The notes: generated by a model from the letters alone, not told the origin. A DNA stretch of 64,000 nucleotides from Dyadobacter tibetensis Y620-1 (GCF_000566685.1 NZ_AZQN01000009.1:62001-126000), one strand, 5' to 3'; positions 25,999-36,206 are shown, counted from the stretch's first letter. Program-made: numbers and translations.

Positions 25999-27239
25999 TA
26001 AATGTAGTTCATATAAGTACATTCCACCGGGAAGGTGGGGCAGCCATTGCCGCCTTAAGACTTAACCATGCCTTGGCCAAATTGGGCGTTAAATCTGATA
26101 TGCTCGTTCACCAGTCCGATAAGGAGGAAGAGGGAGTGACTCCTTTTGCCCAGACAAATTTGGAAAAAAAATGGCGCTGGCTGCACTTTGTAGGGGAGCG
26201 ACTGGCATACTTGCCCCACGAAAAAGACAAGACTGTGCGCTTTGCTTTTTCCCCTGCCCTCATCGGCACCGATATTAGCCAGCATCCCCTCATCCAAACT
26301 GCCGACATCATCCATCTGCACTGGTTCAATTTTGGTTTTCTGAGCCTGAATGGCATGAAAAAATTATTTGAACTGAACAAGCCTATCGTCTGGACCTTGC
26401 ATGATATGTGGGCATTTACCGGTGGCTGTCATTATAGCCGAGGCTGTGAGCGGTTTACAACACATTGCAGCGACTGCCCTTATCTGTCAGACCCCGGAAA
26501 ATACGATCTATCTTTTAGTCAGTTCGAATTTAAGCGAAAGCTATATGGAACCACTCCATTGACTTTTATAACACCCAGTAAATGGCTGGGACAACTGGTT
26601 CAAACTTCCATGCTTAGCCAGTCAAAAAGATGTGAGGTGATACCCAATTGTATAGACACATCCCAATTTATACCCCTCGACAAACGTCAGGTTAGAATAC
26701 AGCTAGGCCTGCCCGACACTCAAAAATACCTGCTATTTTCGGGTGCGAATACGGCGGATCCTCGTAAAGGCTTTCGCTTTCTTAAGGAGGCAATTCAGCA
26801 AATTAAAAGACGGGACTTATCTTTACTTATTTTTGGCAAGGGAAGTCAGGAAGACTTTCATGACCTGGACTTACCGGTTCATTTTTTAGGAAAAATCAGC
26901 TCGGTGGCCACCATGGTGCAAGCCTATAATGCTGCAGACCTTATTGTGGTGCCATCTCTGGAAGACAATTTGCCTAATACTATTATGGAAGGAATGTCCT
27001 GTGGCACTCCTACGGTAGGGTTTAACACAGGAGGCATTTCAGATATGATCGACCATTTGCAAAATGGATATCTTGCCACAAGCCGATCCGCAAAAGACCT
27101 GGCCCTTGGAATAGAGGCCGTTTTGGAAGGGAATGTTACCGGAATCATGGGTCAGAATGCCCGCAAGAAAGTAGTTGAGAATTATGCAGAAAACCAAATA
27201 GCCGGGCAACATCTGAACTTATACCAGACGCTGTTATGA
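25995..27239 (+). CDS. Family 4 glycosyltransferase
   Basis: The 414-residue protein has the GT-B layout of family 4: an N-terminal donor-independent domain with HISTFHREGGAAIAALRLNH, WTLHDMWAFTGGCHYS, and a C-terminal nucleotide-sugar domain with FSGANTADPRKGF and the EGMSCGTPTVGFNTGG loop containing the family EX7E-like acid. The start is a TTG at 25995 that overlaps the previous stop (TTGA), an unusual form of the common overlap. It is translationally linked to its neighbours on both sides. Sugar specificity unknown. Confidence 0.92.
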   Translation: MINVVHISTFHREGGAAIAALRLNHALAKLGVKSDMLVHQSDKEEEGVTPFAQTNLEKKWRWLHFVGERLAYLPHEKDKTVRFAFSPALIGTDISQHPLIQTADIIHLHWFNFGFLSLNGMKKLFELNKPIVWTLHDMWAFTGGCHYSRGCERFTTHCSDCPYLSDPGKYDLSFSQFEFKRKLYGTTPLTFITPSKWLGQLVQTSMLSQSKRCEVIPNCIDTSQFIPLDKRQVRIQLGLPDTQKYLLFSGANTADPRKGFRFLKEAIQQIKRRDLSLLIFGKGSQEDFHDLDLPVHFLGKISSVATMVQAYNAADLIVVPSLEDNLPNTIMEGMSCGTPTVGFNTGGISDMIDHLQNGYLATSRSAKDLALGIEAVLEGNVTGIMGQNARKKVVENYAENQIAGQHLNLYQTLL

Positions 27240-28030
27240 AACAAACAGAAGCACCGCCCCGACCCATACTGACCATTATTACCATTACTTATCAGGCGGA
27301 AAGATTCCTGGAGCGTACCTTAAAAAGCATAGACGCATCCATGGAAATGGTACAGAATAAGGGGGCAATTGAATATTTAATTATAGACGGAGGCTCTACA
27401 GATGGCACCTTGTCCATCGCCCAGCGTTACAGTCATCTGATAACTACCCTATGTTCTGAACCCGACCGTGGACTATACGATGCAATGAATAAGGGCCAGG
27501 AAAGGGCCGTTGGGACCTACCTTTGGTTTATGAATGCTGGAGATGAGATTTTCGACAGCCATACGCTGGCACGTTTAATGACGACTCTGGAATCAGAAGC
27601 TGATGTATATTACAGCGACGCTATGTTTGTAAGAGAAAACGGAAGCGAGGTTGGTCTACGCAGTGAATGCACCCCCCATAAGCTGCCTACTGACCTTAAC
27701 TGGCGGGACTTTACGCTGGGGATGAAGGTATGCCATCAGGCTTTTATCGCACGGAAGCGAGTCACCAGCACCTATCCTATTGATAATTTGAGCGCCGACA
27801 TAGATTGGGAGATCAAATGTCTGAAAAGATCAAAAAAAACAGAATATATCCCTCAGCCTTTATGCCGTTATCTGATCGGGGGGCTGTCGGTACAGAATCA
27901 CCGTCGCTCGCTGGTCGATCGCTTTTATGTGCTTACCCGACATTTCGGACTACTCCCTACCCTATGGAATCATGTGCGAATCCTGGTTCGGGGGATCATA
28001 TTTTCCAATAAAAAAAGAAAGTATTGGTAA
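27236..28030 (+). CDS. Family 2 glycosyltransferase
   Basis: The 264-residue protein begins PILTIITITYQAERFLERTL and has YLIIDGGSTDGTLSIAQRY and SEPDRGLYDAMNKG, the WcaE-like GT2 motif set with the metal-binding region MNAGDEIF. The ATG overlaps the stop of the family 4 enzyme by four nucleotides (ATGA), so coupled translation is likely. It is the last gene of the polysaccharide region on this strand. Confidence 0.92.
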   Translation: MKQTEAPPRPILTIITITYQAERFLERTLKSIDASMEMVQNKGAIEYLIIDGGSTDGTLSIAQRYSHLITTLCSEPDRGLYDAMNKGQERAVGTYLWFMNAGDEIFDSHTLARLMTTLESEADVYYSDAMFVRENGSEVGLRSECTPHKLPTDLNWRDFTLGMKVCHQAFIARKRVTSTYPIDNLSADIDWEIKCLKRSKKTEYIPQPLCRYLIGGLSVQNHRRSLVDRFYVLTRHFGLLPTLWNHVRILVRGIIFSNKKRKYW

Positions 28031-28037
28031 CAAAAAG

Positions 28038-28060
28038 GGGTCAGGTTTTTTTCCCGACCC
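28038..28060. terminator. Hairpin between convergent operons
   Basis: GGGTCAGG (28038-28045) pairs with CCCGACCC (28053-28060), one mismatch, around a T7 loop. It lies between the GT2 stop (28030) and the DUF4302 stop (28081). No T-tract follows on the plus strand, so strength is uncertain. Confidence 0.5.
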
Positions 28061-28080
28061 AATCCCAATATATTTTACAT

Positions 28081-29391
28081 TTAGCGAACCCAACTGATCC
28101 ATCCTTTGGCATCCTTGGCACTCACCATATCGTAACGATCAGCAGAGAGTTCGATCAGATAGAAACCACTGGTATCGTAAAGATAATTGCGCGAGTCCAC
28201 AGCAGGTCCGTTCGTGGGATAGGTTCCGGCTACTCCCAGTCCGGAAAACACTACTCGACCGTCAGACGTAAATGTTGGCGTTTTTACTGCATCCAAATAG
28301 GCCAGTGAGAGGCCTGTTTCACCTGAGAATACGGGGGCAAACCCATCATAGTTTGATCCATATCCAGGCCAATACAAATAAAAGTAATAAGTAGCGGCAC
28401 CACTTGTCAGACTTTTAACCTTCAGTGCATCGTCAACTCCATTTATATGAAACCCCTCCTCCGACACCCAATAGGTATCTTCACTCAAGGCAGTATTATA
28501 CCAACGTTTGGCCGCATCAACATCTACCTTCAGTGGCTTGGTAGCATCACGAATCACCGTCTTAGAACCTCCAGCCGTGAGCCCCAAACTCAGGGTGGCC
28601 GGGTCCCAGGTAATTCCTGAAAATCCATCAATAGTTGTAGACCCCTGTACAAAGGCCGAAAGAAAAGAAACTCCTGTGGAGCTATAATAATACTCTGTCG
28701 TAAAGGATTTTACATTGGTTCCATCGAGCCAGCTTAAGGTTACCGTTCGCGCGGTCTGGTTTACTGCTATTTCGTATTCAATTCCACCAACCGTCATCCG
28801 TTTGAAATAGGTTAGGTATTTTCCAATATTGCTAAAAATAAAACTCTTAGCCAGTTCACCCTTCTCATAGGCCACCGCTTCTTCCTGGCTGGCTTTTACC
28901 AAAACTAATCGGGTTTTATTCTTTGTCCCGATCAACAACATCTGGTCAGGATTATCAGGATTGGGCTGAAACGAAAATTCGTAGTCAGAGATTAAACCTT
29001 CCCCATTATTGCCTCCATTGACACTCCCCGAGGGGTCGGCTAACAGATGCAGATAGGAATAAGTATCGAAGATCAGGGAGGGGCTTTGCATAGCCTTTAG
29101 ACGAAAACTGCTCTCTTTCATTACTGAGGCAGTTTCCATGTTAAAATCGGAATACATCTGAACCCGATTTTGATCATTAAATTTAAAATAAAAACTATAT
29201 ACGCCTCCAGCTCCAGGATAAATAATTCCCTTCCACCCATTGGCAGCACCCGACAACTGCTTCTGATAATCGGCCAAGGCAGCATTCACTCTTTCGTCGG
29301 CTGTTTGTTCGAATACCGATTCCTCTTCAGCACAGGACCATAGCCCAAATGCCAGAAGAAAGATAAGATAATGGAGATAAGAAATTTTCAT
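28081..29391 (-). CDS. DUF4302 lipoprotein
   Basis: The 436-residue protein has a lipoprotein signal with lipobox FGLWSC (cysteine about residue 20) and matches the DUF4302 family in layout: RVNAALADYQKQLSGAANGW, GVYSFYFKFNDQNRV, and later SDYEFSF. DUF4302 proteins are found at the end of SusC/SusD operons with a zinc metallohydrolase, as here. It should be anchored on the outer membrane, possibly the outer face. Function is unknown; a substrate-binding role is only guessed from context. Confidence 0.85.
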   Translation of the reverse strand: MKISYLHYLIFLLAFGLWSCAEEESVFEQTADERVNAALADYQKQLSGAANGWKGIIYPGAGGVYSFYFKFNDQNRVQMYSDFNMETASVMKESSFRLKAMQSPSLIFDTYSYLHLLADPSGSVNGGNNGEGLISDYEFSFQPNPDNPDQMLLIGTKNKTRLVLVKASQEEAVAYEKGELAKSFIFSNIGKYLTYFKRMTVGGIEYEIAVNQTARTVTLSWLDGTNVKSFTTEYYYSSTGVSFLSAFVQGSTTIDGFSGITWDPATLSLGLTAGGSKTVIRDATKPLKVDVDAAKRWYNTALSEDTYWVSEEGFHINGVDDALKVKSLTSGAATYYFYLYWPGYGSNYDGFAPVFSGETGLSLAYLDAVKTPTFTSDGRVVFSGLGVAGTYPTNGPAVDSRNYLYDTSGFYLIELSADRYDMVSAKDAKGWISWVR

Positions 29392-29418
29392 AAATAAATA
29401 TTTTTAAACAGGTTGAGT

Positions 29419-30378
29419 TTACAAAAGAGGTTTCAATGCCGCCCTTGTTCTGACCTGCAAAGCGTAAAAATCGATTCCCCAAGCCGTTTTGAAATAACTT
29501 ACCACCAGGGCTTCCTTCCGTCTGAGACTTGCCTGGGCTTGGGCCTTAGTGGTGCCATTTTCACTAGTCCCTTCCGGAATAGAATTAATGATATTTTCCC
29601 ATCCGCTTTTGCCCTCTACCAACATAATAGAGACCGTTTCTACGAAATCCTCATCGAAGGCGGAGCTTGCATAGGAAGTGATAAAACCATCGCGTCTGGC
29701 GTCAGCATTGCTGACATTGATCCAGTTTTCTCCTTGATACAGGCCCTTGGTAACAGTTTTAAACTCTACAGGATATAAAATATTCTGATGGAAAATATGG
29801 GCAAATTCATGATGAAGGGTATGAACAAATTCCTTGACCACCACCGAATCCCGAGCGGGAATATAGGTAGGATCACCCTTTGTGCGGAAGTTATTCACAT
29901 CGAATACAACAATCTTCCGCCCTCCTTCCGCCTGTCCGAGAACCACGGCGCCATTGGACAAATATTGTACACTACCCGACAGCACAAAAAGCTTTGGGGA
30001 ATATTTATTGAAGAAAACTAGTCCCGCCTGGTCGATATAGGGCTTTATCCAAGCGCTCCTTATCACCTTCGACAGAGGTAGTATCTTAAGCTCATCGGGA
30101 GGAACCAATTTCTTGGATACATCATTAAATTCAAACTGATCCCATCTATATTTTACAGCAATATTATAAGGGACAGTCAGACTATCGAACAGCCAATTAT
30201 CGATGGCAGTGGGCACCACCACATCGCCACCCAGTCCCGAGATCGCCTCTACATCGCCTAAGCTTTCTTCCTTGCAGGCATTTAAAGTGCCCAAGGAAAC
30301 AGCCAATGTTAGTAGCATTAATACCTTGTTGATTCCTGGATTAAAGAACATATCTTTTATATTTGATTTCAGAAACAT
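29419..30378 (-). CDS. Substrate import-associated zinc metallohydrolase lipoprotein
   Basis: The 319-residue protein has a lipobox (SLGTLNAC) and a gluzincin/metallopeptidase zinc motif HHEFAH, inside TLHHEFAHIFHQN, with downstream YASSAFDEDFVETV that could give the third ligand. It belongs to the lipoproteins that accompany SusC/SusD pairs in Bacteroidota. The start could also be ATG 30351, which gives a more usual signal length. It starts 3 nt after the SusD stop. It probably processes a peptide or glycopeptide at the cell surface before import. Confidence 0.88.
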   Translation of the reverse strand: MFLKSNIKDMFFNPGINKVLMLLTLAVSLGTLNACKEESLGDVEAISGLGGDVVVPTAIDNWLFDSLTVPYNIAVKYRWDQFEFNDVSKKLVPPDELKILPLSKVIRSAWIKPYIDQAGLVFFNKYSPKLFVLSGSVQYLSNGAVVLGQAEGGRKIVVFDVNNFRTKGDPTYIPARDSVVVKEFVHTLHHEFAHIFHQNILYPVEFKTVTKGLYQGENWINVSNADARRDGFITSYASSAFDEDFVETVSIMLVEGKSGWENIINSIPEGTSENGTTKAQAQASLRRKEALVVSYFKTAWGIDFYALQVRTRAALKPLL

Positions 30379-30381
30379 CTC

Positions 30382-31866
30382 CTACCGTTCATTTTGTTTA
30401 ATACCCGACTGAACTACAGATTGTGGCAATTGTAACTGACGCCTTGGATCGTCTACGCCTACGGAAATCAGCTGCCCCTCAAAGGTGGCGTGTTCTACCG
30501 GAATACCGTAGCGTAACATATCGAACCAGCGCATGCCTTCCTGAACAAATTCCAGCCTACGCAAATCGACGATACTATAGAACAATCCGGCCAGGTTATT
30601 TTGAGTATTATTACTTAAACCATAATAGGCTCTCACCTTGGCAAGGGTAACCGCATGAGTGGTCGCATTATAATTACGAATACGTTTGCTGAGGTACAAA
30701 TTGATGTCGGCAAGCGCGGCTGCGCTATTATTTTGGAAGAGATAGGCCTCTGCCCTGTTAAAAAGAACCTCTTCGGCCGTGAACAAAGGGACCATAACAT
30801 ATACATCTCCAATTTCAGCATTCACCGACTGCTTTACAAAATACTCGGACAACTTAGGGATTAGTAAATTGCCGTCACCTTGTGTATATAATGGAAATGC
30901 CCAGGCAGCGGAGGTCCCAGTTAGTCCGCTAACGGCCGATATTTCATTCCATTTCGCATTGGTAAGACCATAACGATAGCGTGCGACGAAACGTCCATAA
31001 ATTGAATTCGTTTCGACGAGCAACAGATTGGCATTTTCAGATGCTTTGGCATAGCGCTTGTACAGAGCCTCTGGCGAAAGTGGTAAATACTCGGTGTTCC
31101 AAGGACGTAAGTTTGCCCCTATATCTCCGGAAGGAAAAACGGCGTTGGCATATTGTATTACCTTGGCATGGTCACCTTTTACCAAATAAAACCGACAGGC
31201 AAAAGCATTGGCTGCAGCTATATTGAAATGGTATTTAGGAACGGTATAGGCATAATCCCGAATTAAAGGGAGCCCTTCCAACAAATCTTTTTCGATCATC
31301 TCATATACATAGGCTACCGTTTTCCGGTCATATTGCTTATTTACCTCTTCCTCAGGCTCGGTAACATAGGGAATACCGATATCGGTACTGGCAGTTTGAG
31401 GATCGTAAAATTTAGAATAAAAACTTACCAGCATAAAATGAGCATAGGCACGAGCCAGCAGGGCTTCGCCTTTCTGAGTATTGAACTCCTCAGGATTCGG
31501 AGCCTCCCGGCAGATTTGAAGGGCCAGATTGGCCGCAGCAATCGCGCGGTACGCCTTAGACCAGTACATATCTGGAGAGTCTTCCTTATCAACTGAAGCG
31601 TTGACTACTTCGAACAAATACGACCCCCTATTCACACGATCATCCTCTCCTACCCCTTTGTCGGAAGCATTGTCGCTCATAGCCTCGCTAAAGGCTACAT
31701 AGCTACCCTGAGGATAGGCCGTGGTGAGAAGCTGGGCTACCTGATCCGGAGTCTTCAGAGTCGCCCGGGTACTATCCGGTTCGGTGCCTAAGAAATCATT
31801 GCATCCACACAGAATCACTAGCGAAAGCAGGGGAAACAGTTTCTGAAAATATTTTTTCTTCTTCAT
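30382..31866 (-). CDS. RagB/SusD family nutrient-binding lipoprotein
   Basis: From ATG 31866 the product has 494 residues with lipobox LVILCGC followed by NDFLGTEPDS, the usual SusD start. SusD proteins are the lids of SusC transporters: internal TPR helices (ARAYAHFMLVSFYSKFY) and the C-terminal DLRRLEFVQEGMRWFDMLRY are characteristic. The gene begins 21 nt after the SusC stop. Its ligand cannot be read from sequence, but the metallohydrolase next door suggests peptides rather than simple glycans. Confidence 0.94.
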   Translation of the reverse strand: MKKKKYFQKLFPLLSLVILCGCNDFLGTEPDSTRATLKTPDQVAQLLTTAYPQGSYVAFSEAMSDNASDKGVGEDDRVNRGSYLFEVVNASVDKEDSPDMYWSKAYRAIAAANLALQICREAPNPEEFNTQKGEALLARAYAHFMLVSFYSKFYDPQTASTDIGIPYVTEPEEEVNKQYDRKTVAYVYEMIEKDLLEGLPLIRDYAYTVPKYHFNIAAANAFACRFYLVKGDHAKVIQYANAVFPSGDIGANLRPWNTEYLPLSPEALYKRYAKASENANLLLVETNSIYGRFVARYRYGLTNAKWNEISAVSGLTGTSAAWAFPLYTQGDGNLLIPKLSEYFVKQSVNAEIGDVYVMVPLFTAEEVLFNRAEAYLFQNNSAAALADINLYLSKRIRNYNATTHAVTLAKVRAYYGLSNNTQNNLAGLFYSIVDLRRLEFVQEGMRWFDMLRYGIPVEHATFEGQLISVGVDDPRRQLQLPQSVVQSGIKQNER

Positions 31867-31887
31867 TTGTAGTACTATCATCATCGA

Positions 31888-34800
31888 TTACAGGGTAAAC
31901 TTAATGGCTACAGTGAATTGTTTTTGTATAGGCTGTGCTACACCTCCGGTATTAAAAAACTCGGGATCCTGCCCCTTGAGTTTTTTATCGGAATAGATCA
32001 GCCACGGATTGATTGCCGAAATTTGTACAGAAGCAGCTTTCATCCCGAATCGCTGTACTGTAGCCAGAGGTATTTTATAAGCTAATGATACCGATTTCAG
32101 CCGAACAAAATCTCCCCGAGCCACGCGTTCTGTAGAGTAGTTATAAGTAGTATAGGGATAGGTACCGGCCAGGAATTGATTTTGCAAGATATCGGAGATG
32201 GCGGGAATATTAGTAAACTGCTCGTCTCCGGGAGTCTCCCACCGATCGTTAAATTCCCTTGGCATACCGTCCAAATCGCTATAGGCCGACCTGGAATTGC
32301 TACCTGGTTTATAGAGGTTATTCAACCGGATCTTATTGCCATATTGTCCCGTCAAAAAGACCGTTGCTGTAAAATCTCTAAAGGTCAAACTATTGCTCAA
32401 ACCACCTGTCAACGGTGGGTCCACTGGGCCCTCATATTTTAGATAGGCTATGCTCTGATCCTGCAGATATACGTCAGTGCTTACTTCTCCATCTTCGTTC
32501 AGGAAGGCCGGAACTCCTGTTCTGGGATCTAAACCTTTAAACTGAACGGAATAGAGCCCACGAACTGGTCGGCCTTGGAGATTGGCCCCTTCAGCTTGCA
32601 CTACTTCATAAATATTTGGCTCATTATCGACACGGGTGATGAGCGTGTGCGCATAACCCGCAGTAAGTCTCGATTTTAATGACCAGTCTCTAGTTTTAAA
32701 AAGTACCGCATCCAAACTCAGGTCGATTCCCTTAGACTCCATATCGGCATAATTGGCTACCTTAAATGTCTGACCGCCAATACCAGAAGTACGAATTTTA
32801 TCAATCAGATCGAAGCTCTTACGTTGATACAAGTCCAGGCTCATATTGAAACGGTTGGCTAAGAAGCCTACATCTATTCCCAGATTGGCACTGTAAAGTT
32901 TTTCCCAGGTGAGCTCCAGATTGGCCAGGGACTCCAGGTCAATGGCCGACTCCTTTTCATCCAGGAAGGGTCGATTGGTGATCAAACTACGAAGAAGTAC
33001 CGCTGAATTGGTCGCCGGTCCTGTGCTGGCGGTAAGTCCATAGCTACCTCTGATTTTGGCATAGCTGATCCAAGCCAAATCTTTAATAAATTCCTCCCGA
33101 TCCAGATTCCATGATCCGGCCACGGTCCAGGTAGGTAGCCACCGGCCTATTGACGATTTCCCAAAACGGTTGGAGCCATCGTAACGGGTGTAGGCTGTAA
33201 AATTGTACTTGTCGTTATAAGTATAGCCCAAACTAGCATAGAAGGCGGCGAAGCGGTCATACTCCTGGGACATTCCATAATACTGAAAATTACTCTCTAT
33301 AGTCTGTTTCAGAATTTGGTAGTCCACAAAGGGCACACCGCCCTGATCGTATTGATATCCATATCCCGTAAAATTGGAATTTTTCCGATCCGTAAATTTT
33401 ATCTCCTGCCCTAACAATGCGTTTACAGCATGTTTTTCACCATATACGTTATTATAGCGCAAATTATTCCGGACATTATAAAAGGTCAACTCATCGTTTT
33501 TGGTATTATAAAATCCTCCCCTAGGCAATACCACCACCGGGTAGGCATCGGGATCATCTGGATCGCTGTATAAGAATTTATTCTTCAGCGCTATAGTGGA
33601 ATTTCCTGCTGCACGGTAAGCGTTGGCCATATTAGAATTTTCGGTAATCTGATGCTCCTGCCCCGTCTTGATATAGCGTAATGCGCCAATAAAGTCATAT
33701 TCAATATGAGGGGTAATTTTATAGTTCAGATCCCCTTGAAGTCGGATGTCCACCAGATTGATATCAATGGTATTGTTTCTCAGCTCATCAATGATATTAA
33801 ATGGGGCATAATTCCTTCGGAAATATTCTAACTCTCCCTTATCGTCATAAGCCGTGAGCGTACGACTGGTATTGAGTGCGTAACTGAAGGGATTGATATC
33901 AAAATCTCTGCTCTGAGTACCCTCGACAGGGTTGCTCTGCCGGCTCAGTGAACCGGGGGCCTTTTGCTTCCGAACGGACGATAAGGTGGAAAAACCTACC
34001 GAAACCTTGTCCGATAACTTATAATTGTTCCTAAAATTGAGCGTATAACGACTTACCTTATCGGCAATGGTCCATCCATTATCATTCAGAAAACTCGTAG
34101 AAAAATATGATCGGGATCGATCGGAGCCAAAGGAAATGCTTAGAGAATGCTCCTGCAGGAAATTATTGCGAAATAGCAGATCATACCAATCGGTATTGGC
34201 ATTGGCAAAGCGAAGCAGGTATTTGTTCTTGGCTTCTACGGTATTGGGGATTCCAAAACTACCATCGTCCGTACCATTTAGCAAGCTATAATATTTGCCA
34301 TAGACCCCATAATCAGAGTTGTCAAGAATGTTGGAATTGAGGTACCCCTTCCGTTCCAGCTCTCCCAGCACGGACATTTGCTGGGCGGAATTCATAATAT
34401 TAAAGTTTCGGTATGAAGGCTTTAGCTGGGTGCTGAAATTGCCCGAATAACTTATTTCTGGCTTTCCTGCCTTCCCTTGTTTTGTGGTAATGACGATTAC
34501 TCCATTCATAGCCCTTGCTCCATACAAAGCCGCCGCTGCTGCATCTTTAAGGATGTCGAATGTTTCAATATCATTGGGATTAAGTCCCGCAACAGATGAG
34601 CCTAATAAGGTGGTTGGATCTCCACTCGAAAGTTGCTCATTAGATATGTTGACAATATCTTCCAAGACCACCCCATCCACTACCCATAATGGTTTGTTAT
34701 CTCCGTTAAGGGAAGTGGCTCCCCGGATACGCACCTTAGGAGCAGCTCCGAATGTACCGGAGACATTCTGAACAGAGACGCCGGCAGCCCGCCCCTCTAA

Positions 34801-35262
34801 CATACGACTAACGTCAGGCAGGCCTTCTATCTTTACATCTTCTGACTTCAGGGTAACGGCCGATCCTGTGAATTTGTCCTTATCGATTTGTTGAAAACCC
34901 GTAATGACCACATCCTGCAGGCCTACGGCATCTTCTTTTAACACGATTGTAATCGTATTGCTGGCCCTCACCTCCTGGGTAACAAAGCCTACCATGGATA
35001 TTACCAGAGTCGATCCCGGATTTACATTTGGAAGTACGAACTCTCCATTTGGGTCTGTAACAGTACCGGTCTTAGTCCCTTTTACCTGGACCGTAGCCCC
35101 GATCAGCGCCTCTCCAGCGACTGTCTGTACTTTACCCCGAACCTCTACAATCCCTCCGACGCCCGCCACCTGGATGGAAAATAATAGAAAAATTAAAAAT
35201 AAAGCAGGGAAAAGAGCCCTCAGCGTTGCAAACCAAGCGCGAACACGATAATAATCCTTCAT
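31888..35262 (-). CDS. SusC/RagA family TonB-linked outer membrane transporter
   Basis: The 1124-residue protein starts with a signal peptide, a carboxypeptidase-like domain (VRGKVQTVAGEALIGATVQV to STLVISMVGF), then a plug domain with VTGFQQIDKDKFTGSA and a SusC-type VWVVDGV-like segment (PLWVVDGVVLEDIV), and a long TonB-dependent barrel. It lacks the N-terminal STN domain, so unlike the copy at 53-56 kb it is not expected to signal through FecR. It is the first gene of a four-gene operon. Import substrate is not predictable, but see the metallohydrolase. Confidence 0.95.
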   Translation of the reverse strand: MKDYYRVRAWFATLRALFPALFLIFLLFSIQVAGVGGIVEVRGKVQTVAGEALIGATVQVKGTKTGTVTDPNGEFVLPNVNPGSTLVISMVGFVTQEVRASNTITIVLKEDAVGLQDVVITGFQQIDKDKFTGSAVTLKSEDVKIEGLPDVSRMLEGRAAGVSVQNVSGTFGAAPKVRIRGATSLNGDNKPLWVVDGVVLEDIVNISNEQLSSGDPTTLLGSSVAGLNPNDIETFDILKDAAAAALYGARAMNGVIVITTKQGKAGKPEISYSGNFSTQLKPSYRNFNIMNSAQQMSVLGELERKGYLNSNILDNSDYGVYGKYYSLLNGTDDGSFGIPNTVEAKNKYLLRFANANTDWYDLLFRNNFLQEHSLSISFGSDRSRSYFSTSFLNDNGWTIADKVSRYTLNFRNNYKLSDKVSVGFSTLSSVRKQKAPGSLSRQSNPVEGTQSRDFDINPFSYALNTSRTLTAYDDKGELEYFRRNYAPFNIIDELRNNTIDINLVDIRLQGDLNYKITPHIEYDFIGALRYIKTGQEHQITENSNMANAYRAAGNSTIALKNKFLYSDPDDPDAYPVVVLPRGGFYNTKNDELTFYNVRNNLRYNNVYGEKHAVNALLGQEIKFTDRKNSNFTGYGYQYDQGGVPFVDYQILKQTIESNFQYYGMSQEYDRFAAFYASLGYTYNDKYNFTAYTRYDGSNRFGKSSIGRWLPTWTVAGSWNLDREEFIKDLAWISYAKIRGSYGLTASTGPATNSAVLLRSLITNRPFLDEKESAIDLESLANLELTWEKLYSANLGIDVGFLANRFNMSLDLYQRKSFDLIDKIRTSGIGGQTFKVANYADMESKGIDLSLDAVLFKTRDWSLKSRLTAGYAHTLITRVDNEPNIYEVVQAEGANLQGRPVRGLYSVQFKGLDPRTGVPAFLNEDGEVSTDVYLQDQSIAYLKYEGPVDPPLTGGLSNSLTFRDFTATVFLTGQYGNKIRLNNLYKPGSNSRSAYSDLDGMPREFNDRWETPGDEQFTNIPAISDILQNQFLAGTYPYTTYNYSTERVARGDFVRLKSVSLAYKIPLATVQRFGMKAASVQISAINPWLIYSDKKLKGQDPEFFNTGGVAQPIQKQFTVAIKFTL

Positions 35263-35466
35263 AGGTTAGCGTAAATGTATGTCGTCAATGAAAAAAAGAA
35301 TATGCAGTTCCTGAAAGCATCACTACACAATATCTAAATAAAATCGGAAAATACCATTCACTTGTTTCGGAATTGAACTATAAAGGCAAAGAAATTATTG
35401 GTTACTTGAAAAATTACACCAAGCCGATCCCAGGCGAGACTATAAAATGTGAAGATTTTAGCGGAA

Positions 35467-36135
35467 CTAGGGTTTTTCTCGGAGTGCTAAAATTATTAAC
35501 TCGGCAGTGTTCTTTACCTCCGCCTTTTTCATAATGCTAGCCCGTTGGTTGGCAACTGTATTGACACTGATGTCGAAGCGAGCAGCTATTTCCTTGCTGC
35601 TCAATCCCTCTACTAAACATTCCAGAATTTGTCGTTCCCGGGCAGTAATTATCCCCCAAACATTTCTATGGTCGGAAATCGGAGGTGAATCCAGAGCCGT
35701 ACGATTAGAACTGGGCTGAACCAGGGTTTGAATGATAATGGAAGAGACATTAGGAGGGAAATATAATTCTCCAGCGGCTACCGATCGTACAGCCTTCAGT
35801 ATTTCTGCACGGCTGGTATCTTTTTGCAGATATCCGGCAGCTCCATTATGGACGGCAGCCAAAATATAATCGGCCTGATTATGCATGCTGAAAATTAAAA
35901 CTTTTACTTTTGGGTACCCAGGCATTATCTTTTGAAGCACATCTATTCCCGACATATGTGGCATGGTAAGATCCAGCAACATCACATCGGGTCGTAATTG
36001 CTGAAGGGCATCCTCTACCTCATCTCCATCGGCAGCCTCTCCTACGATCTCCAGATCGCTTTCATCTTCTAATAGGGTAATAATGCCCTGGCGCACCACA
36101 GCATGGTCATCTACTATTAATAAGCGTATCGCCAT
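35467..36135 (-). CDS. NarL-like response regulator
   Basis: The 222-residue protein has a receiver domain (IRLLIVDDHAVVRQGI, phospho-acceptor LRPDVMLLDLTMPHMSG near residue 55, LIFSMHNQADY) and a LuxR DNA-binding domain (ITARERQILECLVEGLSSKE, NTVANQRASIMKKAEV). It directly follows a NarX-like sensor kinase and the nirBD genes on the same strand, 71 nt apart. It is therefore probably the regulator that activates nitrite/nitrate assimilation in response to nitrate. Target sites were not identified. Confidence 0.93.
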   Translation of the reverse strand: MAIRLLIVDDHAVVRQGIITLLEDESDLEIVGEAADGDEVEDALQQLRPDVMLLDLTMPHMSGIDVLQKIMPGYPKVKVLIFSMHNQADYILAAVHNGAAGYLQKDTSRAEILKAVRSVAAGELYFPPNVSSIIIQTLVQPSSNRTALDSPPISDHRNVWGIITARERQILECLVEGLSSKEIAARFDISVNTVANQRASIMKKAEVKNTAELIILALREKP

Positions 36136-36206
36136 ATGGATAGTCCATTGAAAAGTGTTATAAAACTCCTAAAGTAAAATATACATTGTATTTCCAAAGG
36201 CAATCC

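Noticed and set aside
17283-28030. A horizontally acquired genomic island with attachment sites
   Set aside because: No integrase, tRNA, direct repeats or transposase found; the variable glycan genes alone are not sufficient evidence.
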